Under the pieces are notes generated by a model. It was not told where the DNA came from. It was given only the letters and a program-made list of their open reading frames with translations, and ran no database searches. Shown piece after piece: positions 1 to 7,212 of a DNA stretch of 10,015 nt. Both the position numbers and the translations under genes were made by a program. Position 1 is the first letter of the stretch. Each line of letters opens with the position of its first letter. The DNA is from Tubulinosema ratisbonensis (lineage: Eukaryota > Microsporidia > Tubulinosematidae), in assembly GCA_004000155.1 (NCBI GenBank), contig RCSS01000052.1, positions 2,876 to 12,890 on the forward strand. Direction: 5' to 3'.

Positions 1-18
1 TTTTACTTTTCACCAAAT

Positions 19-1419
19 TTAATTAAAAAACTGTGCCATTTGATCAAACATATCTTTAGGTAAAGTATTCTTAGCTTGTTTTTTAAGCTGTTGCTTTTGT
101 GACATGCTCAAATTCTCACCTGTCATTAAATTACCCATCCCTGGAATATTCCCAAATTTCTTCATCATCTGACTAATCTTCTTAAACTGTAAAAGTAAAG
201 AAGCTACATTTTCTGGTGAAGTGCCTGATCCTATGGCTATCCTTACCAATCTTTTAGGCTCTTTTTCAAATAAACTGCCATCATTGTTCAACTCTTTTTC
301 AGACAAAGAGTCAAAAATATAAATTAATTTTCTAAATTCATGTTCAGGGGGCATTTGCATGTTTGACATTCCTGGGATAAGTTCCATTAACTTTGTTAAA
401 GGGCCTAATTTTAATAATTGTTGAAACTGCGTATAAAAATCTTTTAGTAAAAATTGGCCAGCTTTGATTTTTTCAAGCATCTCTTTTTCGTTTACGTTCA
501 CTGAATGAAGTTTTTCTGCCAATAATTGTAAATCACCCAAACCTAACATTTTAGAAACAAATCTTTTTGCCTCGAATTTTTCTAAATCTTCCATTGATTC
601 ACCACTGCCAATAAATTCAATTGGTGAGTTGGTGGCTGCGACTGAGGAAAGTGCTCCTCCTGCCTTTTTCGTTCCGTCTAATTTTGTTAAAATGATTGAT
701 CCAACATTAATTTCATTCTTAAAACCTAATGCAACATCTTTGGCTGACTGACCAATACCTGCATCCATTACGAAAATAACTTTGTTTGGTAAAATTTCTT
801 GGTAAATTTCTTTCATCTCTTCAAATAATTGTTTTTCCTGGGTGTGTCTTCCGCTCGTATCCACCAAAATTAAATCAAAATTNTCTTTTNAGAATCTTTC
901 TACACCTTTTTTAGCAACGATCGCAGGATTTTTCTCTGGTGAACCAAAATAAGGAACTTTGATTTTTAAAGCATTTTGTTTTACTTGGTCAAATGCACCT
1001 GCTCTAAAAGTATCCGCACAAACTATTCCTACCTTAAATCCTTTTCTTTTGTAATAATTGGCCACTTTACAAACAGTAGTTGTTTTACCACACCCTTGTA
1101 ACCCAACAAATAAAACAACATTTCTTTTCTTTTTTATTGGTTCAATAACCTTCTCTCCAGGCTCAAGCATNTCAGTTAAGCAGTCAAAAACTGCTTGGTT
1201 TACGTATTTTTGTTTGTCTACTCCCTTAGGGATCCTTTCTAACTTTATTCTTGAATGTAAATTTGTTCTTAATTCTGATATTATTTCCGGGGCTACGTTA
1301 GAAGATAAAAGTAATTGGCATGTGTCTTTGATAAATAATTCAATTGATGTGTCTGTTAGTGGTGCATTAAAGAGATTCTTCAGTGTTTTAGAAATTGAAT
1401 TTCCTATATCAGAAATCAT
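19..1419 (-). CDS. SRP54: Signal recognition particle 54 kDa GTPase subunit
   Basis: SRP54 is the GTPase of the signal recognition particle. It binds signal sequences at the ribosome exit and docks with the SRP receptor at the ER. The 466-aa frame has the N-terminal helical domain (about 1-95), then the G domain: P-loop GLQGCGKTT at 106-114, DTFRAGA at 136-142, DTSGRH at 187-192, TKLDG at 245-249 and GSGE at 271-274. The methionine-rich M domain (about 295-466) carries the LIPGM segment near 347-351 and an RIAIGSGTS helix near 393-401 that matches the SRP RNA-binding RIAxGSG motif. It is a little shorter than the roughly 500-aa animal and fungal proteins, mainly at the methionine/glycine-rich tail. 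The P-loop has Cys110 where most relatives have Ser. Three N bases leave residues 83, 177 and 179 undetermined but do not break the frame. Identification is firm from domain order and motifs. Confidence 0.97.
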   Translation of the reverse strand: MISDIGNSISKTLKNLFNAPLTDTSIELFIKDTCQLLLSSNVAPEIISELRTNLHSRIKLERIPKGVDKQKYVNQAVFDCLTXMLEPGEKVIEPIKKKRNVVLFVGLQGCGKTTTVCKVANYYKRKGFKVGIVCADTFRAGAFDQVKQNALKIKVPYFGSPEKNPAIVAKKGVERFXKXNFDLILVDTSGRHTQEKQLFEEMKEIYQEILPNKVIFVMDAGIGQSAKDVALGFKNEINVGSIILTKLDGTKKAGGALSSVAATNSPIEFIGSGESMEDLEKFEAKRFVSKMLGLGDLQLLAEKLHSVNVNEKEMLEKIKAGQFLLKDFYTQFQQLLKLGPLTKLMELIPGMSNMQMPPEHEFRKLIYIFDSLSEKELNNDGSLFEKEPKRLVRIAIGSGTSPENVASLLLQFKKISQMMKKFGNIPGMGNLMTGENLSMSQKQQLKKQAKNTLPKDMFDQMAQFFN

Positions 1420-1479
1420 GAGGAATAAATTATTTAATTATTTTATAAATAAAAAAATTAAAATATTTTTCTTATTTTT

Positions 1480-1902
1480 TTAATCCATTTTCATAGCACA
1501 AATATCACAAATCCATTCATTTTCAGGTACTTCTTTTAATCCAACACAATCCAAATGAAACCATCCAATAGAACAATCACCAGAGTCACAAGCTATCAAA
1601 TCACATTGTTTTACACTGTTACAAATACAATCTCTCCTATTCTTAACTGACAAAGTGTCTGTAAAACTCTCTCCTTTCACTTTCAAGGCGTAAATAGCCA
1701 AATTCTGCTTCATTTCTTCTATTTCTTTTATGTAATATTCCTTTAAGCCATGTAAATCTTTTATTTTATATTTTAAAAGTGCTTCTAAGTTTGTTAATTC
1801 TTCTATTTGTTTGTATTTGTTGGTTGGTAATTCTTCTAAGTCAATGCTTGTTAAATTTGTAGAAATCAAGGAAAGAGCCTTTGTTAGTTTTTTATGCATC
1901 AT
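1480..1902 (-). CDS. ING-family PHD-finger protein (chromatin reader)
   Basis: ING proteins (yeast Yng1, Yng2, Pho23) are small subunits of histone acetyltransferase or deacetylase complexes whose C-terminal PHD finger reads H3K4 methylation in the nucleus. The 140-aa product has the usual two-part build: an N-terminal helical region (about 1-75, rich in Leu, Glu and Lys) and a terminal PHD finger. The zinc ligands are all visible as C4HC3: C92, C94, C105, C110, H116, C119, C132, C135. The WFHxxCVGL and WxCxxC stretches are characteristic of ING fingers. The cage tryptophan is present (W114), but the aromatic residue normally just before the first cysteine is Asp91. It lies 60 bp upstream of SRP54 on the same strand. 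The start could be Met1 or Met2, which are adjacent. Which complex it joins cannot be told from sequence alone. Confidence 0.88.
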   Translation of the reverse strand: MMHKKLTKALSLISTNLTSIDLEELPTNKYKQIEELTNLEALLKYKIKDLHGLKEYYIKEIEEMKQNLAIYALKVKGESFTDTLSVKNRRDCICNSVKQCDLIACDSGDCSIGWFHLDCVGLKEVPENEWICDICAMKMD

Positions 1903-2302
1903 AAATAAAAAAATTTAATTTTTTATTCAAAAATTTAAAAATGTTTTAAAATATTTATATTTTTAATTAATTATTATATTTTTTTTAATTTATTAAATAA
2001 TCGGGTGTTTAAAATAATAGGTTTTTAAATTTAAAAATATTTCTTTTAAATTAAAATGATATTTTTAAATTACTGATTTATAAGAAAATACTTTAATTTA
2101 GAAAATATTTTAAATTAATCAAATTATATTGATTTTCTGGCAAAAGAAGATTATTTAAAAGTAAAATTCTTTTTCATCATCTAAAAATAAATCTTTTAAT
2201 CTTAAATTAAAAAAGAATAATCATCAAAAAAAATAAATTAATTTTTTGGAGGGATATTAAAATATAAAAAAAAAATAAAAAAAATTTTCCCNTAAGAACA
2301 GA
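1903..2302. other. Divergent intergenic spacer, AT-rich
   Basis: This 400-bp gap separates the leftward PHD gene from the rightward reductase gene, so it must hold both promoters. It is nearly all A and T, with many TTTAAA and AAATTT runs. The only G/C clusters are TCGGGTG near 2001, CTGGCAAAAG near 2137-2146 and GGAGGG near 2249-2254. I see no tRNA, no open frame of note and no convincing TATA box that stands out from background. Confidence 0.6.
2285..2291 (+). promoter_or_regulatory. CCC-type upstream motif of the reductase gene
   Basis: TTTTCCC ends 11 bases before the ATG at 2303 and is the only C cluster in an A/T background. Short CCC or GGG signals just upstream of start codons have been described in microsporidian genes and linked to transcription initiation. 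Assigning that role here is inference. The base at 2292 is N. Confidence 0.4.
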
Positions 2303-3286
2303 ATGAATCAAAATGATCCAATTTTAACCCCTTCAGAAGACAGATTTGTTTTATTTCCCATAAAATATCCTTTAATTTGGAATGCATACAAGGCAGCAGA
2401 AGGATCCTTTTGGACCACTGAAGAGGTAGATTTGACAATTGACAAATTTGAGTGGGAGAATAAACTAACCAACGAGGAAAGAGCTTTTATTTCTCATGTG
2501 CTTGCTTTCTTTGCTGCCTCTGATGGCATTGTTGTAGAAAATTTGGCTGTTAGGTTTGCCAGTGAAGTACAAATTCCTGAGGCAAGAGCATTCTATTCCT
2601 TCCAAATAGCCATGGAAATAATTCATTCTGAGATGTATTCCTTGTTGATAGAAGTACTTGTCACTGATTCAGTTGAGAAAAATAATCTTTTTAATGCTAT
2701 TTCTACCATAGGAGTAATAAAAAAGAAGGCAGAGTGGGCATTAAAGTACATTGGTTCTGATTTACCATTCTGTGACAGGCTTATTGCCTTTGCAGCAGTG
2801 GAAGGAATTTTCTTTAGCAGTTCATTTGCTTCTATCTTTTGGCTTAAGAAAAGAGGGTTAATGCCAGGGCTTACTTTTTCTAATGAGTTAATCTCAAGAG
2901 ATGAAGGTGTACACACTGACTTTGCTTGTCTTTTACACAGTCATTTAAAATGTCAATCTTCCCCTGAAAAAATTAAAGAAATAATTGTTTCAGCTGTCAT
3001 TTTAGAAGAAGAATTTGTCAACGATGCTTTAAAAGTAAATTTATTAGGAATGAATGCAAATTTAATGTGTCAGTACGTAAGGTACGTAGCAGACGTACTT
3101 TTAGTTAACTTAGGGTTAGACAAGTATTACAGGGTTAGTAATCCATTTGATTTTATGGAGAATATTTCTTTAAGAGGTAAAGCTAATTTCTTTGAAAAGA
3201 AGGTTGCTGAGTATAATAAGCCATTGGTAGGACATGATCAGTCTACTTCTGATTCATCATTCTTTAAGACTGATGTGGATTTCTAA
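2303..3286 (+). CDS. RNR2: Ribonucleoside-diphosphate reductase small subunit (class Ia R2)
   Basis: The R2 subunit houses the di-iron centre and tyrosyl radical that lets the R1 subunit reduce NDPs to dNDPs in the cytosol. The 327-aa protein carries every expected ligand: D74, E105, H108, E167, E201, H204. Radical Tyr112 lies in HSEMYSLL. Trp37 and Tyr304 sit where the radical-transfer residues of mouse R2 (W103, Y370) are expected. The AVEGIFFS and [11 protein letters not shown] blocks and [10 protein letters not shown] are near-canonical. It ends in an acidic/aromatic heptapeptide, FKTDVDF, like the R1-docking tail of other eukaryotic R2 proteins. The N-terminal extension of animal R2 (about 390 aa) is missing, so this is essentially the catalytic core. 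Tandem stops (TAATAA) end the frame. Microsporidia import nucleotides from the host, which makes this step important for their DNA synthesis. Confidence 0.98.
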   Translation: MNQNDPILTPSEDRFVLFPIKYPLIWNAYKAAEGSFWTTEEVDLTIDKFEWENKLTNEERAFISHVLAFFAASDGIVVENLAVRFASEVQIPEARAFYSFQIAMEIIHSEMYSLLIEVLVTDSVEKNNLFNAISTIGVIKKKAEWALKYIGSDLPFCDRLIAFAAVEGIFFSSSFASIFWLKKRGLMPGLTFSNELISRDEGVHTDFACLLHSHLKCQSSPEKIKEIIVSAVILEEEFVNDALKVNLLGMNANLMCQYVRYVADVLLVNLGLDKYYRVSNPFDFMENISLRGKANFFEKKVAEYNKPLVGHDQSTSDSSFFKTDVDF

Positions 3287-3287
3287 T

Positions 3288-3324
3288 AAAATAGTAGTTT
3301 TATTTTTTAATAAATTACTATTTT
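3288..3324 (+). terminator. Inverted repeat just after the reductase stop codon
   Basis: AAAATAGTA (3288-3296) and TACTATTTT (3316-3324) are perfect 9-base complements separated by 19 bases. They start one base after the TAA at 3284-3286 and run into a T tract. It could fold in the mRNA 3' end and influence 3' processing. It may equally be chance in such biased sequence. Confidence 0.3.
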
Positions 3325-3562
3325 TTTTAAAATAATATTTTACTGTTGCAAAATAAAATTAATTATTTTATTAAAATAAAAAAAATTAATTTTTTTATTT
3401 AATTTCCTTAACTTTTAATAAAAAAATAATTGATTTAAAATTAAAAAAAATAATATTTTATTATAAAATAAAATAATTAATTAAAAAATTGTAAAATAAT
3501 ATTTTTTTTATTTTTTAATTTTATATTGTATTTTTTTTATTTTTTTAATTTTTTTTTAAAAA

Positions 3563-3619
3563 AATTACTATTTTTTTATTTGTATCAGTAAAACATTATT
3601 TTAAAAAAAATAGTAAATT
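3563..3619. repeat. 13-bp perfect inverted repeat with TACTA/TAGTA core
   Basis: Bases 3565-3577 (TTACTA plus seven T) are the exact reverse complement of 3604-3616, leaving a 26-base loop that contains the G/C-bearing GTATCAGTAAAAC. The left arm, extended to AATTACTATTTTTTT (3563-3577), is also an exact 15-base direct copy of 3313-3327 behind the reductase gene. The TACTA core gives it some specificity beyond plain A/T runs. Function is unknown. Confidence 0.45.
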
Positions 3620-3755
3620 ATTTTAATAAAATAAAAAAAGGTAATTTACATTAAATAAAAAAAATATATTTTATTTGAAAATAAAATAATAAATTAAAAA
3701 TTTAAAAAATAATATTTTTTAAATTACTCATTTTTTTTATTTTAAATCAATCATT

Positions 3756-4391
3756 TTAATCAAAAAAATATTTACCATTATAATTTTCACAATCACTAAA
3801 AGAACCATTCCCCATTTCTTTAATAATCTCAGATGGTTTTAAACAATTATCACTCTCTTTATCCTTAAGCATTCTTCTAATCTGACTTCTTAGCTTAAAC
3901 CTCTGCTTCCTTTCCTCTACATACTTATTCTTATACTTCTCTATTGACAACACATAATCTAAATCTCTAAACTTTTCATCCACTACCAATGGCTTAGAAT
4001 GAATAAGTTTCTTTGTTTCTCTTTGCGTTTTCATTGATTCTAAATTTAATGACTCAAAATAACTAATTTTATCTTTTATATTTGATTTTTTATTCTCCAT
4101 CATCAAAGTGTTAAAACAAAAAGTATTTTTATCTAAAACGTTGTTTAAGTTATTGGGTAAAGATACCCAACCATCAAACACAATTGTTAAGTTTTTTACG
4201 AATGTAAAAGATTTATTTTTGATTGGTAAGGCAATAAAACTGCTTACGTGTATGTTTGTGGTTGAGTAAAGTGATTTGTGGATTAAAGTGTTTTGTTTTA
4301 TGAATGTTTCTGGGTGACAGTATTTTTCTTTTAGTTTTTGTAATAAATTTTTTATTTTTAGTTCTTCGGTGTAAATGTTTAATTCTTCCAT
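3756..4391 (-). CDS. Hypothetical protein, 211 aa, basic helical C-terminal half
   Basis: I do not recognise this protein. It is probably real: it is a long frame in A/T-rich DNA, has mixed residue use with Cys, Trp, Pro and Gly, and is visibly less A/T-rich than the spacers on both sides. Residues 1-25 look helical and charged. Residues 40-80 are mixed and hydrophobic, with possible strands around VSSFIALPI and LTIVFDGWV. Residues 140-180 form a strongly basic, probably helical segment (EERKQRFKLRSQIRRMLKDK) that could bind nucleic acid or a protein partner. The C-terminus is polar with aromatics. No signal peptide or membrane segment is seen. It converges on the reductase gene and diverges from the weak frame at 4499. 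A GGGG cluster at 4455-4458 (CCCC on its strand) lies 64 bases upstream of its ATG. Confidence 0.75.
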   Translation of the reverse strand: MEELNIYTEELKIKNLLQKLKEKYCHPETFIKQNTLIHKSLYSTTNIHVSSFIALPIKNKSFTFVKNLTIVFDGWVSLPNNLNNVLDKNTFCFNTLMMENKKSNIKDKISYFESLNLESMKTQRETKKLIHSKPLVVDEKFRDLDYVLSIEKYKNKYVEERKQRFKLRSQIRRMLKDKESDNCLKPSEIIKEMGNGSFSDCENYNGKYFFD

Positions 4392-4498
4392 TTTTTTGTG
4401 TTTTTTTGGTGTTTTTATGTTTAAAGGAGAATTTGAATTTATTTGTTAATTTTTGGGGTTTTTATTGGTAAACTATTTTTAAAATTTTTGGTTTAAAA

Positions 4499-4774
4499 AT
4501 GAATGCTGATTTGAACAACTTAGTTAAGTTTAAAGTAAATATAGACCGAAATGTTTTGGAAAATGAAACTTTTGATGTTTTTAGATGCAAATTTTGTAAA
4601 AATTATTTACATTTATTTATAAAGTTTTTTTACTTTTGTTCTCCTATCATCTTCTTTTATTACAAAAGGATTTTATTTTTAAAATGTATTAAAATTTATG
4701 ACTTAACTCGTTGTAGAAATTATACCTATGAAACAGAAATAACATTTTTTCCTTACTTTAAGATTTTATTTTAA
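4499..4774 (+). CDS. Doubtful small ORF, 91 aa, or gene remnant
   Basis: This frame overlaps no other gene and lies 107 bp from the divergent 211-aa gene. Its first 40 codons have gene-like composition and include a CxxC pair (FRCKFCKNYL, residues 29-38). The rest turns into Phe/Ile/Tyr/Leu-rich sequence typical of random A/T DNA. The CxxC followed by hydrophobics faintly recalls the start of a zinc ribbon, but the second CxxC and any following domain are absent. It may be a small lineage-specific gene, the 5' remnant of a decayed gene, or chance. I could not assign a function. Confidence 0.3.
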   Translation: MNADLNNLVKFKVNIDRNVLENETFDVFRCKFCKNYLHLFIKFFYFCSPIIFFYYKRILFLKCIKIYDLTRCRNYTYETEITFFPYFKILF

Positions 4775-4865
4775 AGTAAATGGTTTGTTATTGATGATTT
4801 ATTTATGGTTCTTATTTCCTGCCTCATTCTTTTTGGAGTAAAAAAATAAAATTAATGTTTTGGTA

Positions 4866-4974
4866 TTTTTTTAGGTTGTAGGCATGTACGATTACCATAT
4901 TTACCCTATAACCAAAGCCTGCAAAATAAGGTAAAATTAGACAGTTAATAGAGCATACTGGGTAGGTTTTGACG
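4866..4974 (-). repeat. Decayed copy of the dispersed hairpin/poly-A repeat (copy E)
   Basis: Read on the minus strand, this segment keeps, in the same order as copy A: TACCCAGTAT (TACCCAATAT in A), ATTTTACC, then CATGCCTACAAC and an A run (CATCCCTAGGCAAC and an A run in A). The middle is about 27 bases shorter, and the left hairpin arm is lost. It faces copy A, with about 19 bases between them. This is the weakest member of the family and depends on a by-eye alignment. Confidence 0.35.
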
Positions 4975-4993
4975 TGTAGAAGGCTTGCATTAT

Positions 4994-5121
4994 CTTGAGT
5001 TATACCCAATATTGTAGAAACATATTTTACCGTATGTTTCTTCTAACTAGGTATTATACCATATAGAAAGCATTACGAAAAGATCTTCGTGTGGATTTAC
5101 CATCCCTAGGCAACAAAAAAA
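4994..5121 (+). repeat. Dispersed hairpin/poly-A repeat (copy A)
   Basis: This copy opens with CTTGAGTTATACC, then a perfect 8-bp hairpin: GAAACATA at 5017-5024, loop TTTTACCG, TATGTTTC at 5033-5040. It continues through CTAGGTAT and CGAAAAGATC to a 3' block, TGGATTTACC then ATCCCTAGGCAAC, ending in seven A. Copy B, in opposite orientation at 9742-9874, shares 23 of 24 hairpin bases, the CTAGGTAT and CGAAAAGATC blocks, and the whole 20 bases from ATCCC to the A run. The surrounding 4866-5220 block is clearly richer in G/C than the flanking spacer. The poly-A end suggests a retroposed or SINE-like element, but I do not recognise it and see no clear target-site duplication. Confidence 0.75.
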
Positions 5122-6843
5122 GACAAGTATATCCACCAAAAAACATCTGACGGTGTTCAAAATAAAAAGCAAAGCAATTACAGTTACAGCTTTATGCATA
5201 AATTTGGATATAAAGGAATGGATTTAATAAATTTTTTTACATTTATTTGATATAAAAGTTACCATTTATTAAGTTAATACAATAAAAAAATAAGATACAG
5301 GGAAATGAAAGATTAGTTTAAATTTCTAAAAATGCTAATCTTAACAATTGAGGTATGATAATACAATAATTATTTCTGAAATATAGATTAAAATAAAGAT
5401 TTTACTATTCTTTGAAGAAAACGTATTTTTAATAGTTAAAATATGTTTTTTTCAATAAAGACTCTAGAAAATATGATATAAACATTATGATGAGTCCTGA
5501 TTTTATTTTCCAAAAAAAAGGTCAAAAAAATAAAATAATTTAACAAAAGTAAAAATTAGATTGTTATTTTAAAGTAATTGTCATTTATTCTTCACAATTA
5601 TTACTGATTTACCTATATTGTAAATAATCATATATTGTTATATAAAAGATAAAAAAATCAAAATTATATTAATCTATTAAAAAGAGTGAAAATGAAAAAT
5701 AATAAATTCTGAAATTAAATTTACTTCTTTAACTGTTTTTCTTGATTTAACATTCCTCATTTAACAGGGTTTTTATTTTATAAGTAATAAACTTCACAAA
5801 TAAAGTAAAACCAATAAAATTCTTCTTGTAATTTAATGTACTTTTTAAGAAAAATTCTGATTTTGTGTCTTTTATTAGAAAAAAATGTATTTTTAAATAA
5901 TTTTATGATTATTTTTTTATAATTTGTTTATATAAACAATGTAAATACCTAATAGAGTTAAGAAATTACAAAATTTCTTTCGGTATTCTATACTATAAAC
6001 AAAACTTACAATTTAATATTAGAAATATAACATCTCTTTTTAATTGCTTATTGTTGTAACCTAACATAAATTTGATTCTCAGTTCAATTCTTAACTATTT
6101 ATATTCAAAATATTTAACTTATAAAGTTTAAGAATAAAACTTTGAACTAAATTACAAATATATGTACTTAAAATATCCAATATTTTGTTAGTATTTATCT
6201 TTCTAAGACATTTTTTTGAATTTAAATTTTATATTTTTGATTTAAAAAATTAAAGATGAAGAATATTTTATTTGGATTGAAAAATTGTGATTTGGTTTGA
6301 TAAGTTGATTATATAAAATATTTAAACAGCAGGCTTTTCTCGAAAAAATTTTTTAAGAAAGTAAAATATTAATATTGTAATAAATTAATTTTTGATCTGA
6401 CGAATTTTTAATTATTTTTTTTTCATAATTTTAAAAAACATGTTAAAGTTGTCTTAAATTTTAAAAGTGATTAAAAAAAGTGTTCAATCAGATTCAGAAA
6501 AGGTTTATTTTTTCTAATTATTATGGTATTTTTTTATAAAGAAATAAAAAATTTTTAATGGTTTATTTTTATAAATTTACTTAATTTATAAATTAATTTA
6601 AAAATAACCCTTTGAGAAATTTACCATTTGAAAAAAGAGTGTTTTACTGAATAATATTTTAAAATTTACGAAAAAGAAAACGAGAATTTAAAAATAAAAA
6701 GAATTCTGTCAAAATTGAAAAATGAGTTTGAATATTTTAAATTAAAAAAGATTTTAATAATTTTCCCAATCAGGTATATAAAATCACCTAAAACAGCTAA
6801 TTAGAACTAATAAAACTAAAAATACTACCATAACCAATACTTA
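5122..6843. other. Long gene-free spacer before the homeodomain gene
   Basis: This stretch of about 1.7 kb carries no convincing gene on either strand. The first 100 bases (to about 5220) keep the moderate G/C of the repeat block, with TCTGACGGTGTTC near 5146-5158. The rest is A/T-rich with frequent stops in all frames. One small perfect inverted repeat is visible: AAGAAATT at 5960-5967 and AATTTCTT at 5972-5979, with loop ACAA. I found no tRNA or other recognisable RNA gene. The last 80 bases form the probable promoter of the homeodomain gene. Confidence 0.6.
6761..6804 (+). promoter_or_regulatory. Probable promoter of the homeodomain gene
   Basis: Three elements sit in order upstream of the ATG at 6844: TTTTCCC (6761-6767), the same seven bases found before the reductase gene; a TATA-box-like TATATAAA (6775-6782); and the palindrome CTAATTAG (6797-6804). 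The last contains two overlapping TAAT cores, the usual target of homeodomains with Gln at position 50, such as the one encoded next to it. The elements are seen directly. Their roles, including self-regulation, are inference, and TAAT is common by chance in this sequence. Confidence 0.4.
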
Positions 6844-7212
6844 ATGAGAATTATTGATAGCACACCAGAGATCTTAAAATGTTACCGAAAGATATCTTCA
6901 TCAAAAAGAAACAGAATCAAACTGACAGATGACCAGAAAAGTGCACTCGAAGCAATTTTTAAAGAGAATCCCCATCCAACCACCGAAACAAAAGAACTCT
7001 TGGAGTACAAGCATATGATACCACTTAAGAATATCCAGATATGGTTTCAGAACAGAAGAGCTAAGGAAAGATCTATAGAGGAGGAAAAGGAGATTATGGA
7101 AAACAAAAAATCAAGAAAGAATATTGTTTTTGAGGAAAGTAATAAGATGCCAATACCAAATAGTTTTCAGTTTTATGATTATAGCAATGAGATTAGAGAG
7201 AATAATAATTAA
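6844..7212 (+). CDS. Homeodomain transcription factor, 122 aa
   Basis: This is a small nuclear DNA-binding protein, mostly a single homeodomain. Residues 20-79 match the 60-residue fold without insertions. In homeodomain numbering, R5 is Arg24, L16 is Leu35, F20 is Phe39, I47 is Ile66, W48 is Trp67, F49 is Phe68, Q50 is Gln69, N51 is Asn70 and R53 is Arg72. The recognition helix reads IQIWFQNRRAKER. The spacing is that of typical (non-TALE) homeodomains. Gln50 and Asn51 predict binding to TAAT-type sites. The 19-residue N-terminal arm and 43-residue tail (charged, then Asn/Tyr-rich) show no second domain. Several homeobox genes of this size are known in microsporidia such as Encephalitozoon cuniculi. 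The gene stands alone between long spacers, and its G/C content is higher than theirs. Target genes are unknown. Confidence 0.95.
   Translation: MRIIDSTPEILKCYRKISSSKRNRIKLTDDQKSALEAIFKENPHPTTETKELLEYKHMIPLKNIQIWFQNRRAKERSIEEEKEIMENKKSRKNIVFEESNKMPIPNSFQFYDYSNEIRENNN

Larger units (their letters stand above)
3287..3755. other. A/T desert between reductase and 211-aa gene
   Basis: This convergent intergenic stretch is made almost only of A and T homopolymer runs. Near-identical AAAATAATATTTT-like segments recur around 3329, 3447, 3493 and 3707. The only sizeable G/C-containing islands are ACTGTTGC near 3342-3349 and GTATCAG near 3582-3588. There is no open frame or RNA gene that I can support. 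Confidence 0.6.

Noticed and set aside
1058..1483. Plus-strand open frame opposite SRP54
   Set aside because: It is antisense to the conserved G domain of SRP54, whose motifs are unmistakable. The frame itself shows no domain.
2238..2916. Minus-strand open frames opposite the reductase gene
   Set aside because: They overlap the conserved reductase coding sequence, and their products have no recognisable motif.
4499..4774. Sec24-type zinc ribbon in the 91-codon frame
   Set aside because: Only the first CxxC and a few hydrophobics fit. The second CxxC and the following vWA-like domain are missing in all frames downstream.
4824..5009. Minus-strand 61-codon open frame
   Set aside because: It runs through repeat copy E and ends inside the start of copy A. 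The product shows no family features, so it is better explained by the repeat.
5944..5985. Possible further minus-strand copy of the dispersed repeat
   Set aside because: AATACCTAAT and a later AAAATTTCTTTC resemble part of copy D, but the match is short and gapped. It cannot be told apart from chance here.
6075..6095. T-loop-like CAGTTCAATTCT, and GTGTTCAAAAT near 5154, as tRNA candidates
   Set aside because: Neither has a matching A box, anticodon arm or acceptor stem at the right distance.
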